Source of the DNA: Prochlorococcus sp. AG-311-D23
GTDB taxonomy: Bacteria; Cyanobacteriota; Cyanobacteriia; PCC-6307; Cyanobiaceae
Length of the DNA: 50,864 bases
Reading direction: 5' to 3'
Assembly (NCBI GenBank): GCA_003284445.1
Contig: QBVH01000009.1
Location: 1-50,864 of the forward strand
Shown in pieces: positions 1 through 8,770 of the stretch. Both the position numbers and the translations under genes were made by a program. Numbering within the stretch: position 1 is the stretch's first letter; each line of letters begins with the position of its first letter. Under the pieces are notes generated by a model. That model was not told where the DNA came from. It saw nothing but the letters and a program-made list of their open reading frames with translations, and ran no database searches.

Positions 1-1095
1 CAGAAGTTCGATAATTGGATATCTATTAATTCTTTTATCGTTGAATTTGGTTAAGGCAACTAAACGTTGGCCCCATTTCTTATCACTAACTCCTAGTAAA
101 AAAATGTCTTCAATTGGGATTTGATTCTTTAAGATTATTTTCATTAATTGTATTTCGATATCTTCTGGGAAAAGTGTTTCACCACCTGAATTTATAGCTG
201 AATCTCTTCTGCCTAGGATTTGAATTGCTTTTCTATTTTCGAGAGTGATGTATTGTGCTAAATCGCCTGCTTCCCACCAGCCATTTGAGTCTGTAATTGA
301 TTCGAATTTATCATTCCACCATTTTGAAGTTGCAATCCTACTAGTTTTAATCTTAAGTGAATTTCTTTTGTTGATTTCTATCTCTACATCTTCGAGAGGG
401 AACCCAACACTATCGCTTCCTTTTAAAAAATCTTCAGGACTTAGGCAAGTCACCATTGCTACTGTCTCGGTGGTTCCATAACAAGGAGCTAATTTAATAG
501 ACTTTCTTCGCGCTTTGTCAGCAAGATCTTTGGGGATCATAGATCCTCCAACCCAGATTATAGCTAGAGATTGAAGCCATTTTAAACCATCAGGATTATT
601 AATCAAAGATAATAATTGAGTTGGGACTAGGGATGTAATCAATGGACGTCTATATTTTTTAGTTAATGCTTCACTAAATTGCCTAAGTTGAAGTGGTTTA
701 TGCATTATAGAATGTGAAATCCAGTGATACTCTGATTGCCAAGTGTGATGTCTCCACCAAGGCATAAAGCCACTTATATGGTGTAAAGGCAGTGAATTGA
801 GAATGATGCACTCATCTGGCTTAAGGCCATGATTCTTTAACCACTTTCCGGTGGCTAAAGCTGAATTAGTTAGATTTTCAATTGATTGTAAACAAAGATT
901 TGGTCCTCCAATGCTGCCCCCGCTTGAAATGACTATCCCCTCTCCTTCAGGAAAAGTTGACGATGTGGGAATTTTAATTTGATCTTTTGGAGGTGATAGA
1001 TATATCCAGTTATGCTTCTCGAAATTCTTCAAAATTTCTTTTGAACTTTCTAGGCTTTTTTCAGGAAGACACCTTACTACTGTAAGTTTGCTCAT
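1..1095 (-). CDS. menE: O-succinylbenzoate-CoA ligase MenE, C-terminus cut by window edge
   Basis: This gene activates o-succinylbenzoate to its CoA thioester with ATP in phylloquinone (vitamin K1) synthesis, presumably in the cytoplasm. The frame is open from ATG at 1095 to base 1, giving 365 codons; the stop lies outside. Acyl-adenylate family signatures are readable: the phosphate-binding loop SSGGSIGGPN (bases about 910-940), the adenine-site region APCYGTTE near 470-495, and the C-terminal hinge GRRDSAINSGGE near 185-220. The start codon overlaps the menC stop as ATGA, so the two are translationally coupled. The order menA-menC-menE on one strand supports the assignment over other acyl-CoA ligases. 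The catalytic lysine of the C-terminal lobe would lie outside the window. Confidence 0.9.
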   Translation of the reverse strand, partial: MSKLTVVRCLPEKSLESSKEILKNFEKHNWIYLSPPKDQIKIPTSSTFPEGEGIVISSGGSIGGPNLCLQSIENLTNSALATGKWLKNHGLKPDECIILNSLPLHHISGFMPWWRHHTWQSEYHWISHSIMHKPLQLRQFSEALTKKYRRPLITSLVPTQLLSLINNPDGLKWLQSLAIIWVGGSMIPKDLADKARRKSIKLAPCYGTTETVAMVTCLSPEDFLKGSDSVGFPLEDVEIEINKRNSLKIKTSRIATSKWWNDKFESITDSNGWWEAGDLAQYITLENRKAIQILGRRDSAINSGGETLFPEDIEIQLMKIILKNQIPIEDIFLLGVSDKKWGQRLVALTKFNDKRINRYPIIELL

Positions 1096-2063
1096 GCGGC
1101 TCCCCAGACTGATTTTGGATTGTTGTCAAAGAGTGGGCCTTTTGGACACCATCCTGGTGCAAGTCCAGGAGCACAGGGGTTTTTCCCTTTGACTTGCCTA
1201 GCAGCGAGGTGATTAATCCACCTTCTTCCAATACCAGTTTCAAAAGCTGTGCTTATTACCATTCGACTATCTTCTTTTTCTAGTTCTTTTAGAAGTAACC
1301 GAGGATCACCATCTAAAGCAGGGCGACGTATTTGCCAGCTTTTCCATATTTTTCGTAAATATGGAAATTCAATCAAAGATTCGTCGAGTGCGATTGGGAT
1401 TTGATTAGCTAATGAAAATAACCCTTCAATATCTTTTGATGGAAGTGGCTGCTCAATCCATTGCAAGCGAGTTTCGTTTTTTAGTTCGCTACTCCATTCT
1501 TGTGCTTTTTGACGACTCCAACCCCCATTTGGATCAATTCTAAGCTTAAAATTTTTAGGGAGAATATTTAATATTTTTTGTAATGTTTTTTCTTCATTAA
1601 AATTATTTTCTTGATTAGATACTTTCCATTTGATAGTACGTGAACTTTTCTCTTTATTTGATCTATCTAAATATTTTACTATTGACTCTGAAGGATCAAT
1701 ATCTGTAGGTAAAAGATAAGATGATTCTGTGATATCAAATCCTTCAAAATCAAGCTGTCTTATGCTTAGGTTTTCTAAATCGGCTAAGGAGGCTCCCAAT
1801 CCGAAAGAAAGTGCTCCTGGTAACTCACATAAATAATTTTCTATTGAATCTTTTGTAGTTATTCTCCCTATGAAATTGAGACTTTCGATACACTCTTTTA
1901 ATTCATTTTTCTCTATTGGTGAGACTTCACCCCATCCACAATTCCCATCTGAGTCTTTTATTTGTAATAAAAAACCTATCTTGTTATGAATAATTCCTTG
2001 CGAGGTAATTAACTTTCGTGTTAGCTGAAATGAGAATGGTTTGATATTAATTATTAATTTCAT
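1092..2063 (-). CDS. menC: o-Succinylbenzoate synthase MenC
   Basis: The product (323 residues) belongs to the enolase superfamily and dehydrates SHCHC to o-succinylbenzoate, the step before MenE. Readable active-site elements are K145-W-K147 (K147 matches the general acid/base lysine), metal ligands D177 in RIDPNGGW, E204 in WIEQPL and D227 in ALDES. The second lysine expected at the end of the next strand (the usual K-P-x-x-x-G pattern) is arginine here: R246-R247-P-A-L-D-G. This is unusual and is treated as a finding. The start at 2063 is ATG. It overlaps menE by 4 bases and lies 23 bases after menA, so menA-menC-menE form one operon. Family identity is secure; the catalytic consequence of R247 is unknown. 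Confidence 0.92.
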   Translation of the reverse strand: MKLIINIKPFSFQLTRKLITSQGIIHNKIGFLLQIKDSDGNCGWGEVSPIEKNELKECIESLNFIGRITTKDSIENYLCELPGALSFGLGASLADLENLSIRQLDFEGFDITESSYLLPTDIDPSESIVKYLDRSNKEKSSRTIKWKVSNQENNFNEEKTLQKILNILPKNFKLRIDPNGGWSRQKAQEWSSELKNETRLQWIEQPLPSKDIEGLFSLANQIPIALDESLIEFPYLRKIWKSWQIRRPALDGDPRLLLKELEKEDSRMVISTAFETGIGRRWINHLAARQVKGKNPCAPGLAPGWCPKGPLFDNNPKSVWGAA

Positions 2064-2086
2064 AGTTTAATAAAATTAATAATTAA

Positions 2087-3007
2087 TTATAAATAGAAAT
2101 AGGATGTGGCCAATCCTATACTTAAACATAAACCATTAATTGTCTGAAAGCGAAGAGCTACAAACTTACTATTTTTAATGAGCTCTGGTTTATTGTGATG
2201 TCTTTTAATTAATTTGATTAGATCTAATCCTGAAGGAAGGCTTATTAAACACATAAGAGTCGTTATTGGCCATACGCCATTTAGTACTGGCAATAACTCT
2301 AATAAAAATATTAGACCAACCAACCACGGTAAAAAGTTAGCTGCTCGATTAGTGCCTAAAACAACTAAGGGTGATTTTTTCCCAACTGCAGCATCTTGAT
2401 TGATTTGATGAAAATGCGAACAGAACAGAACCAAAGTGGTCGCCATGGCAGGACCTGCTCCAACGATCAGTGCAGTTCCCCAGGGGATGGCATCAAAATT
2501 AGATTTTGGAGAAATAACAATTAGTGCTGCAGCTGTAGCAAGTGGGCCAAATGCAATCCAGCAGAGGGGTTCGCCCAACCCCTTATAGCCCAGTCTGAAT
2601 GGAGGTCCTTGATATAAATATCCAAGGAAACAACAAATTATGACTAAAAAAAGTACTATTATTTTACTTTTTAGAGCGAGGATAAATATTATAAATAAAC
2701 CTAATAAAAGAGAAAAATATGCAACTCGACTTACAGTGGTTTTACTACCAGTTAAAGCTACTACCGAGTGAAATTTGTATTTGTCAACACCAGTTTCATC
2801 GTCAAAAAGATCATTGGTAAGGTTTTCCCAAAGCAAAATCAAGATTGAGGCAATTAGAAAGCCGATGAATTGCCCCAGACGAATATTGCCGCTATTCCCT
2901 AGTTCCCATCCTGCAGATAAAATTACTGGCATTATTGCGACCGAATATAATGGCCACTTAATTGCGGCTTGCCAAAGATGTTTTCTTTTTGTTGTAGAAG
3001 ACTTCAC
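2087..3007 (-). CDS. menA: 1,4-dihydroxy-2-naphthoate phytyltransferase MenA
   Basis: This is a 306-residue UbiA-type membrane prenyltransferase. In cyanobacteria MenA attaches a phytyl chain to 1,4-dihydroxy-2-naphthoate to make demethylphylloquinone for photosystem I. The first aspartate motif NDLFDDETGVD is at residues 65-75, and the second, D205-AAVGK with preceding HFHQIN, follows at about 198-210. Most of the protein is hydrophobic helices, about eight or nine by eye. The start is GTG at 3007. It heads the menA-menC-menE operon and is divergent from menF across about 100 bases, a natural place for a shared promoter region. Other UbiA members (chlorophyll synthase, homogentisate phytyltransferase) are less likely because of the men neighbours. 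Confidence 0.92.
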   Translation of the reverse strand: MKSSTTKRKHLWQAAIKWPLYSVAIMPVILSAGWELGNSGNIRLGQFIGFLIASILILLWENLTNDLFDDETGVDKYKFHSVVALTGSKTTVSRVAYFSLLLGLFIIFILALKSKIIVLFLVIICCFLGYLYQGPPFRLGYKGLGEPLCWIAFGPLATAAALIVISPKSNFDAIPWGTALIVGAGPAMATTLVLFCSHFHQINQDAAVGKKSPLVVLGTNRAANFLPWLVGLIFLLELLPVLNGVWPITTLMCLISLPSGLDLIKLIKRHHNKPELIKNSKFVALRFQTINGLCLSIGLATSYFYL

Positions 3008-3106
3008 TGCTAAATTAACCTACCCTGTTTGTTTCTTAGTGTCTTCCTTAAGACTAGGCAGCAGTTCGTGTATTGGTTCTTTTATGTCTAAAGGACCTAA
3101 TTGGTT

Positions 3107-4508
3107 ATGAATTTAGAACCTGTCTTTAGTGAGCTTTTAGTTAGTTCTCTTCAGAAATGGAGTGCAAGAAAAGTTGATGAATGTATCTTGAGCATTTCTG
3201 TTCCTGTAGGTCAAGCAGATCCTTTGTCGACATTAGCTTTAGTTTCTGAAAAACATCAGTTTAGATTTCTTTGGGATCTCTCTCCTGGATTGTGCTTTTC
3301 TGCCGGAGGCCATTGTCAATCTTTGGATTTATCTGGACCAAAGAGGTTTGAAAATGCACAAAGGTTTAGTGATGAGATTTTTACTCGATTGATAGATATT
3401 TCTCCAAGTCCAGCATTTTCAGCCTCAAGGATTTTATTTTCATTTTCTTTCTTTGATCAAATTAAAAGTAATGAAAAATCAATAGATGATAAATTTTCCC
3501 TGCAGGCTGTTTTGCCTAAATGGCAATTAACTGCAAAAGATGGATTAACGTGGTTACGTTTAAATTCAGTTGCCCAAAATCCTTCAGATGTTCGTGAAGC
3601 CATCGAAAGATTATGGTTAATTCGAGAAAAGATAAATAGATCACTAGTCCAAATTGTCAATGATGAAAAAGAAAATTTCTTAGTCGATAATTTCTCTGAT
3701 GATTGGAAATCTCAATATCGAGATGCGTTGGCTAAAGGGATTGAATTAATAAATGCAGGTGATTTGGATAAACTAGTATTGGCCACGAGACAACGTCTTT
3801 CCCTCAAAAAACCTTTAGATCCACTGAACTTACTAGCTCGCTTGAGAGTTCAGCAAACTAATAGTTGTCGATTCTTATGGCAAAAGAATCATGACGAGTC
3901 ATTCTTTGGTGCATCGCCTGAGAGATTGATAAGTCTCAATCAAAATCAGTTGTTAATTGATGCTTTGGCTGGTACTGCAAAAAAAGGTGATGATGGGAAA
4001 GAATTGCTTGCTTCCTCTAAAGATTTAAGAGAACACCATTTTGTAGTTAATTCTATTATCGAACAACTTTTAAAAAAAAGGTATTAAAGCAAGTTATTCA
4101 TCTAAACCAAAATTAATTACTCAAGGGCATTTAATTCATTTGCATACTCTTATTCAAGCTTTTGTTAAAGAGAAATCTCCTCTTGATTTAGTTGAAGCAC
4201 TTCATCCAACTCCTGCTGTTGCAGGATTGCCTCTGAGCAAATCCTTGAGTTGGTTGAGAGCTTTAGAACCATTTGACCGTAAAACATATGCTTCTCCCAT
4301 TGGGTGGATAGATAAAAATCAAAATTCAGAATTTAGGGTTGCTATACGTTATGGACATGTGAGAGGTAATGAACTGAAATTGTTTGCTGGTGCTGGTTTA
4401 GTAAAAGGTTCAACTGTTGAGGGGGAAATGCAAGAAGTAGCTTTGAAATTTGAAGTTTTAAGAAATCAATTAAACTTAGATAGAGTTAATTGTTCAGATG
4501 ATCTATAA
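3107..4508 (+). CDS. menF: Isochorismate synthase MenF, interrupted by a one-base frameshift
   Basis: MenF converts chorismate to isochorismate, the entry step of phylloquinone synthesis. The gene is in two frames. The first runs from ATG 3107 (in-frame TTG at 3101 also possible) to a stop at 4085-4087 and gives 326 residues ending LLKKRY. The second continues directly with [17 protein letters not shown] and ends at 4508. Dropping one A from the run of eight A at 4072-4079 joins them into a 466-residue protein of normal family length. The second part holds the conserved chorismate-enzyme core: [27 protein letters not shown] and the E-GEMQE segment, so the first part alone would be inactive. 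It is divergent from menA and overlaps the gshB stop region by 23 bases. It may be a sequencing error, a slippage-rescued gene or a recent pseudogene. Confidence 0.88.
4072..4079 (+). other. A8 homopolymer at the menF frame break
   Basis: Eight consecutive A residues follow CTTTT and precede GG. In the upstream frame the codons are TTA AAA AAA AGG TAT TAA; in the downstream frame they are TTA AAA AAA GGT ATT AAA. A loss of one A in DNA or mRNA, or a +1 ribosomal slip on the AAA codon before AGG, would restore the full protein. Protein-level continuity across the joint is good, so the break sits exactly here. Confidence 0.85.
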
Positions 4509-5415
4509 GGTAATCAATTACTTGATCTGCTAATGGAACATTCATTAGATTTTCTACTTCTCTAATACCAGTTGGACTCGTCACATTAATCTCACTTAGC
4601 ATTCCTCCTATCACATCTATTCCAACAAAAAAGAGACCTTCCTCTTGCAAAGCAGGCTTTATTTGATTACATATCTCTATTTCTTTAGGAGTTAATTTAG
4701 TTGTCTCAGCTTTTCCACCTAAAGCCAGGTTGCTTCTGAAGTCTCCTTCCTTTGGACGTCTGTTAATTGCCCCTAATGGCTCTCCATTAACTAAAAGTAT
4801 TCTTTTATCACCATTAATTACTTCTGGTAGAAATTGTTGCATCATTACTGGCAAATGTTCTTGTGAAGTAACCAGTTCGAGTAATGCTTCCAATCCTGGA
4901 GCATCCTTTGCAATTCGTATGACTCCCTGCCCACCTTTTCCTCCAAGTGGTTTTAAAACAACTTCTCCGTGGTCTTTTGCAAATGTAATTAATTGTTCCA
5001 CCCTACTCGCGACAAGAGTGGGAGCCATTAAATCACTAAATCTTAAAGCTCCTAACTTTTCATTCCAAGCTCTAAGTGATGCAGGCTTGTTAATTACATT
5101 GACACCGTCTCTTTCTGCAACTTCTAATAAATGAGTTGCGTATAAAAAAGCCTCGTCAACGGGTGGATCTTTGCGCATCCAAATACATGAGAAATCTCTC
5201 AATGGAGTACTTTGAGATGGCTGGACTTCGATCCATGGTTCACAATTGACTTTTTTAGAAACAACCCATGCATCGTTTCCTCGGGCTTGCAGGTCCGAGG
5301 GAGTACAGATCCAAACATCTACTTTGGCTCTAGATGCAGCTTGCATGAGTGCTGCTGATGAATCCTTATTGGGATTAATATTTTCAATTGGATCTAGAAC
5401 AAATAGTTGCTTCAT
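4486..5415 (-). CDS. gshB: Glutathione synthetase
   Basis: GshB joins gamma-glutamylcysteine and glycine with ATP to make glutathione in the cytoplasm. The 309-residue product has the ATP-grasp layout: an N-terminal pre-ATP-grasp lobe ([16 protein letters not shown]), the flexible glycine loop [11 protein letters not shown] in the middle, and the C-terminal Mg-ATP site [17 protein letters not shown]. Its length matches bacterial GshB. It starts at ATG 5415, only 3 bases after the grxC stop, so glutaredoxin and glutathione synthetase form one operon. The 3' end overlaps menF convergently by 23 bases. Confidence 0.95.
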   Translation of the reverse strand: MKQLFVLDPIENINPNKDSSAALMQAASRAKVDVWICTPSDLQARGNDAWVVSKKVNCEPWIEVQPSQSTPLRDFSCIWMRKDPPVDEAFLYATHLLEVAERDGVNVINKPASLRAWNEKLGALRFSDLMAPTLVASRVEQLITFAKDHGEVVLKPLGGKGGQGVIRIAKDAPGLEALLELVTSQEHLPVMMQQFLPEVINGDKRILLVNGEPLGAINRRPKEGDFRSNLALGGKAETTKLTPKEIEICNQIKPALQEEGLFFVGIDVIGGMLSEINVTSPTGIREVENLMNVPLADQVIDYLIDHLNN

Positions 5416-5418
5416 GAA

Positions 5419-5709
5419 TCAATTTCTAATTCCAATAAGTTCATTTAATTCGTTATTCCTCTCAAGTTCGTAGAGCTCGTCGCAACCTCCAATACCGTTT
5501 CCATTAATAAAAATTTGGGGAACAGTTCTGAAACCTCCTGCTCTTTCAGCCATTTTTGTTCTTGCATCATCATCTCCATCAATAGAATATTCTGTGAATT
5601 TGACTCCTTTTTTATTAAGAAGTGCTTTTGCACGAAGGCAAAATGGGCAAAATCTCCAAGTGTAAATTTCAACTGTGGTAATGCCTGAATCGGAAATTGA
5701 TCTGTTCAT
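5419..5709 (-). CDS. grxC: Glutaredoxin (GrxC type)
   Basis: This 96-residue protein is a dithiol glutaredoxin that reduces disulfides and glutathione mixed disulfides at the expense of glutathione. The redox motif is C21-P-F-C24 on the first helix. The cis-proline motif TVP in FRTVPQIFING and the glutathione-contact GGCDEL near the C-terminus are present. It has an ATG start at 5709 and is followed after 3 bases by gshB, so enzyme and cofactor synthesis are transcribed together. It is divergent from prfB across a short gap. Confidence 0.95.
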   Translation of the reverse strand: MNRSISDSGITTVEIYTWRFCPFCLRAKALLNKKGVKFTEYSIDGDDDARTKMAERAGGFRTVPQIFINGNGIGGCDELYELERNNELNELIGIRN

Positions 5710-5766
5710 TTATAGTTTTTGGTGGATATGCTGATAGCTTTTAATGTATTAATTCTATTACCTCGC

Positions 5767-6877
5767 TTGCAAGACCTGACTGATTTTAAAAGAGACCTCT
5801 CTTTACTGACTACTCGCCTGTGTACAGCCCAGGATTGTCTTTGACGAACCTGGATTACTCGCTAGGAAAAGGGATTTAGAGCAAGTTGCATCACAACCTG
5901 AGTTTTGGAACGATCCCCAAAATGCACAAAAACAGATGCGTCAACTGGATGAGGTTAAAGCAGAGTTAGAAAAATTAATTACATGGAGGAGCGCTATTGA
6001 GGATGCAAACCTTTCGTTAGAGCTTTATGACTTAGACCCTGATGCGGAAATGCTTTCTGAGGCTCATCATGGGCTTGAGAAATTAAAACAAGAACTTGAA
6101 CGTTGGGAGACGGAGCGCCTCTTAAGTGGAACCTATGATAAAGAGGGTGCAGTTCTCTCCATTAATGCTGGGGCTGGTGGAACTGATGCCCAAGATTGGG
6201 CCCAAATGCTTCTTAGGATGTATACCCGCTGGGCTGAAAATAATGGTATGAAAGTAATTATTAATGAACTTTCTGAGGGAGAGGAAGCTGGAATAAAAAG
6301 TGTCACTATCGAAATAGAAGGTGTTTACGCATATGGTTTTTTACAAAAGGAAAAAGGGACTCATCGTTTAGTCAGAATTTCCCCTTTTAATGCCAATGGA
6401 AAGCGACAAACTAGTTTCGCTGGAGTTGAAGTTATGCCTAAACTTGATGAAGAGGTTGAACTTGATATCCCTGAAAAGGATTTAGAAATTACGACAAGTC
6501 GATCAGGTGGAGCAGGTGGACAAAATGTAAATAAAGTTGAGACTGCGGTTCGGATTCTTCATGTGCCTACGGGTATTGCAGTTAGATGTACACAAGAAAG
6601 ATCGCAGCTGCAAAACAAAGACAAAGCAATGGCTTTGTTAAAATCAAAATTGATGGTGATAGCAGTAGAACAAAGAGCTGCAGAGATTGCCGATATTCGA
6701 GGGGATATTGTTGAAGCTGCTTGGGGCAATCAAATTAGAAATTATGTTTTTCACCCTTACCAAATGGTAAAAGATTTACGAACTGAACAAGAGACAACAG
6801 ATGTAGATTCAGTCATGAATGGGGAAATAGATGTTTTTATTCAGTCTCTTTTAAGGCAAAATATTGAAGAATCTTAA
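5767..6877 (+). CDS. prfB: Peptide chain release factor 2, programmed +1 frameshift
   Basis: RF2 recognises UGA and UAA and hydrolyses the peptidyl-tRNA. The short first frame reads [14 protein letters not shown]...AQDCL and stops at TGA 5842-5844; the main frame resumes from GAC 5843 as [11 protein letters not shown]. Joined, the protein has 369 residues. With TTG 5767 as start, 25 codons precede the UGA, and SPF falls at residues 205-207 and GGQ at 250-252, the same numbers as in E. coli RF2. This favours TTG 5767, although an in-frame ATG at 5728 would add 13 residues. SPF (stop-codon reading) and GGQ (catalysis) are both intact. Autoregulation follows: low RF2 slows termination at the internal UGA and increases frameshifting. 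The next genes follow closely (12 bases to the small DUF3285 gene). Confidence 0.93.
5839..5845 (+). promoter_or_regulatory. prfB programmed +1 frameshift site CTT TGA C
   Basis: The heptamer CTTTGAC is identical to the core of the E. coli prfB shift site: a slippery CUU leucine codon in the P site, a UGA stop followed by C in the A site. A purine-rich AGGA (5831-5834) lies just upstream and could act as the internal Shine-Dalgarno stimulator, although it is weaker than the AGGGGG of E. coli. Confidence 0.92.
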
Positions 6878-6888
6878 ATTTACTGGAT

Positions 6889-7080
6889 ATGAATAATAAA
6901 ATTATTTCTGATGACGTTGAAAAGAAAGCAACGCCACCTCCAAGTTTTGTCAAACTTGCGATGAAAAATATGGTTCGGAAAGGGAGTCAAAGCCTTTCTC
7001 ATTTTGGTTTAACAGCTTTGGGTTTTCTTGGATTTATTCTCTTAGTAGCTGTGCTTGGTAAACCTCATATCCCTCAATAA
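6889..7080 (+). CDS. Small single-pass membrane protein, DUF3285 type
   Basis: The 63-residue product has a polar N-terminus with PPPSFVKLAMKNMVRKG, then one hydrophobic helix (about residues 38-58, HFGLTALGFLGFILLVAVLG) and a short tail. I recognise the PPPSxVKLAMxNMVRKG pattern from a cyanobacterial family of unknown function (DUF3285), which is usually next to prfB. It begins at ATG 6889, 11 bases after the prfB stop, and ends 4 bases before the ybeY start. Function is unknown; membrane placement is inferred from the helix. Confidence 0.8.
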   Translation: MNNKIISDDVEKKATPPPSFVKLAMKNMVRKGSQSLSHFGLTALGFLGFILLVAVLGKPHIPQ

Positions 7081-7084
7081 TTTT

Positions 7085-7639
7085 ATGGGAAATTCTTCGG
7101 CAAGCTATTATAAGTTAGATATAGATCTTTCTTTTACACCCTTCCCCGTTCAAGATTTGGATACCTTTGTTAATAGTAAGACTTTAGAATTGATGAAAAG
7201 CTCAAGTCAATGGATTGAGGATATAGGCAGCTGGATTAGATTTATACAAGTAAATGAATCATTGAAGTGTCCAGAAATAGTCCAGAATGCATCTCAATTG
7301 AGTTTGGGGTTAGAGTTAACTAATGATGAGAAAATTCTTGATTTGAATCATGTTTGGCTTGGGCAATCCAAAAGTACAGATGTGCTTTCATTTCCCATAA
7401 TTGATGAGACATCTTTTGTTGTAATGAATGAACGGATTGAATTGGGCGACATAGTTATCTCAGTCCCGACAGCAATCAGACAAGCTAAAGATAATAAAGC
7501 TGATGTATTTAGAGAACTTAGATGGCTTGCAACTCATGGCCTTTTGCACCTTTTAGGTTGGGATCATAATGACGAAGAGAGTCTTAATAAAATGCTTTTG
7601 ATTCAAGAGCAACTTCTTAATATTAGAGGTATTCTTTAA
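7085..7639 (+). CDS. ybeY: Endoribonuclease YbeY (rRNA maturation)
   Basis: YbeY is a metal-dependent RNase needed for 16S rRNA 3'-end maturation and ribosome quality control. The signature HGLLHLLGWDH, the HxxxHxxxxxH zinc site, is near the C-terminus, and LNHVWLGQSKSTDVLSFP matches the conserved central segment. ATG 7085 is preferred to TTG 7055, because the TTG would overlap the previous gene by 26 bases and adds ten residues without family support. It gives 184 residues, somewhat longer than E. coli YbeY because of the N-terminal part. It is followed by dgkA in the same direction, an order common in other bacteria. Confidence 0.92.
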   Translation: MGNSSASYYKLDIDLSFTPFPVQDLDTFVNSKTLELMKSSSQWIEDIGSWIRFIQVNESLKCPEIVQNASQLSLGLELTNDEKILDLNHVWLGQSKSTDVLSFPIIDETSFVVMNERIELGDIVISVPTAIRQAKDNKADVFRELRWLATHGLLHLLGWDHNDEESLNKMLLIQEQLLNIRGIL

Positions 7640-7663
7640 AATAAAGAATGAAGATTCACAAAT

Positions 7664-8122
7664 ATGGTTCCTGAAATATCCAATGACTCTGAGAGGAAAG
7701 TTAGTGAAATTTCTAAAACTCTTCAAAGATCAAATAAAAGGTCTTCATGGAAGATAGCTAAAGATCTACCAACTAGCTTTTTTTATGCAGCTAAAGGCTT
7801 AGGATATGCTTTCTCGACTCAGCGAAATTTTCGGATTCATGTTTGTTTTGCATTGGTTGCATTTTGTTTAGGCTTTTTCTTAGGTCTTAATAAAAGTGAT
7901 TTAGCAATAATGGCCCTTACAGCCACTAGTGTTCTAGTAGTTGAATTGCTTAATACAGCGATTGAATCAGTTGTTGATTTGGCCATTGGGAAAAGATTCC
8001 ATCCTCTCGCTCAAATTGCTAAAGATTGTTCAGCTGGAGCAGTTTTAGTAGCTTCAATCAGTTCAGTGCTGATTGCTGTTTTATTATTATTTCCTCCATT
8101 ACTCAAACAGTTAGGAATTTAA
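7664..8122 (+). CDS. dgkA: Diacylglycerol/undecaprenol kinase
   Basis: This is a 152-residue small integral membrane lipid kinase. About 40 polar residues precede the catalytic core. The core begins with SFFYAAKGLGYAFSTQRNFRIH and holds the family signature ELLNTAIESVVDL, with the conserved glutamates and asparagine for Mg-ATP, followed by a terminal hydrophobic helix. In many bacteria the homologue phosphorylates undecaprenol rather than diacylglycerol, so the substrate is open. It lies 24 bases after ybeY and 13 bases before trpG on the same strand, probably one transcript starting near prfB. Confidence 0.9.
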   Translation: MVPEISNDSERKVSEISKTLQRSNKRSSWKIAKDLPTSFFYAAKGLGYAFSTQRNFRIHVCFALVAFCLGFFLGLNKSDLAIMALTATSVLVVELLNTAIESVVDLAIGKRFHPLAQIAKDCSAGAVLVASISSVLIAVLLLFPPLLKQLGI

Positions 8123-8135
8123 TGGCTTAAAAATT

Positions 8136-8732
8136 ATGTTTTTGGTGATCGACAATTATGACAGTTTCACTTATAACCTCGTTCAATATTTGGGCGAATT
8201 AGCTTCTCAGCACCCTGTCGCATCAGAAGTAAGAGTCGAACGTAATGATGCTCTTACTATTAGTGAGATTAAAGATTTAAAACCCGATGCCATTTTGTTA
8301 TCTCCAGGTCCAGGAGATCCCAATCAATCTGGAGTTTGTCTGGAAATTTTATCTGAGTTGTCAATTAAAATACCAACTCTTGGTGTCTGTCTTGGTCATC
8401 AAGCAATTACTCAAGCGTTCGGAGGAAAAATAATCAGAGCCAAAGAATTAATGCATGGAAAGACATCTAATGTTTTGCATAGAGGTACTGGAATATTTAG
8501 AGACTTGCCTAATCCCTTAGTAGCAACTAGATACCATAGTTTGATTGCTGAGAGAGGGAGTTTCCCAGAATGCCTAGAGGTTACAGCCTGGTTAGAGGAT
8601 GAAACAATCATGGGAATATCTCATAAAGATTATCCACACATATATGGCGTACAGTTTCATCCTGAGAGTGTATTGACTGAATCTGGTCATAAGTTGCTTT
8701 CTAATTTCTTAGATATAGCAGAATCTACCTAG
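8136..8732 (+). CDS. trpG: Anthranilate synthase glutamine amidotransferase (TrpG/PabA)
   Basis: This class I glutamine amidotransferase (198 residues) supplies ammonia to anthranilate synthase for tryptophan synthesis. It may also serve aminodeoxychorismate synthase for folate, as shared subunits do elsewhere. The nucleophile is C85 in GVCLGHQ, the oxyanion region is LLSPGPGDP (about 55-62), and the catalytic His-Glu pair is in QFHPESVLTE near the C-terminus. No trpE partner is nearby, so TrpG and PabA roles cannot be separated here. It is the last gene of the plus-strand run and converges on hisC. Confidence 0.92.
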   Translation: MFLVIDNYDSFTYNLVQYLGELASQHPVASEVRVERNDALTISEIKDLKPDAILLSPGPGDPNQSGVCLEILSELSIKIPTLGVCLGHQAITQAFGGKIIRAKELMHGKTSNVLHRGTGIFRDLPNPLVATRYHSLIAERGSFPECLEVTAWLEDETIMGISHKDYPHIYGVQFHPESVLTESGHKLLSNFLDIAEST

Positions 8733-8770
8733 ATTATCTCAAGTTTTTAGACGTTATGAATTAATTTAAG

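Noticed and set aside
245-481. Plus-strand frame within the left edge
   Set aside because: It is antisense to menE, which has strong family motifs across the same bases.
4140-4508. Separate 122-residue gene downstream of menF
   Set aside because: It begins in the middle of a conserved MenF domain and continues it; it is the second part of the split menF, not its own gene.
5445-5672. Second frame on the minus strand inside grxC
   Set aside because: It is a shadow of the glutaredoxin gene, which has the CPFC motif.
7055-7084. TTG start for ybeY
   Set aside because: It would overlap the previous gene by 26 bases and adds residues with no family support; ATG 7085 is 4 bases after that gene.
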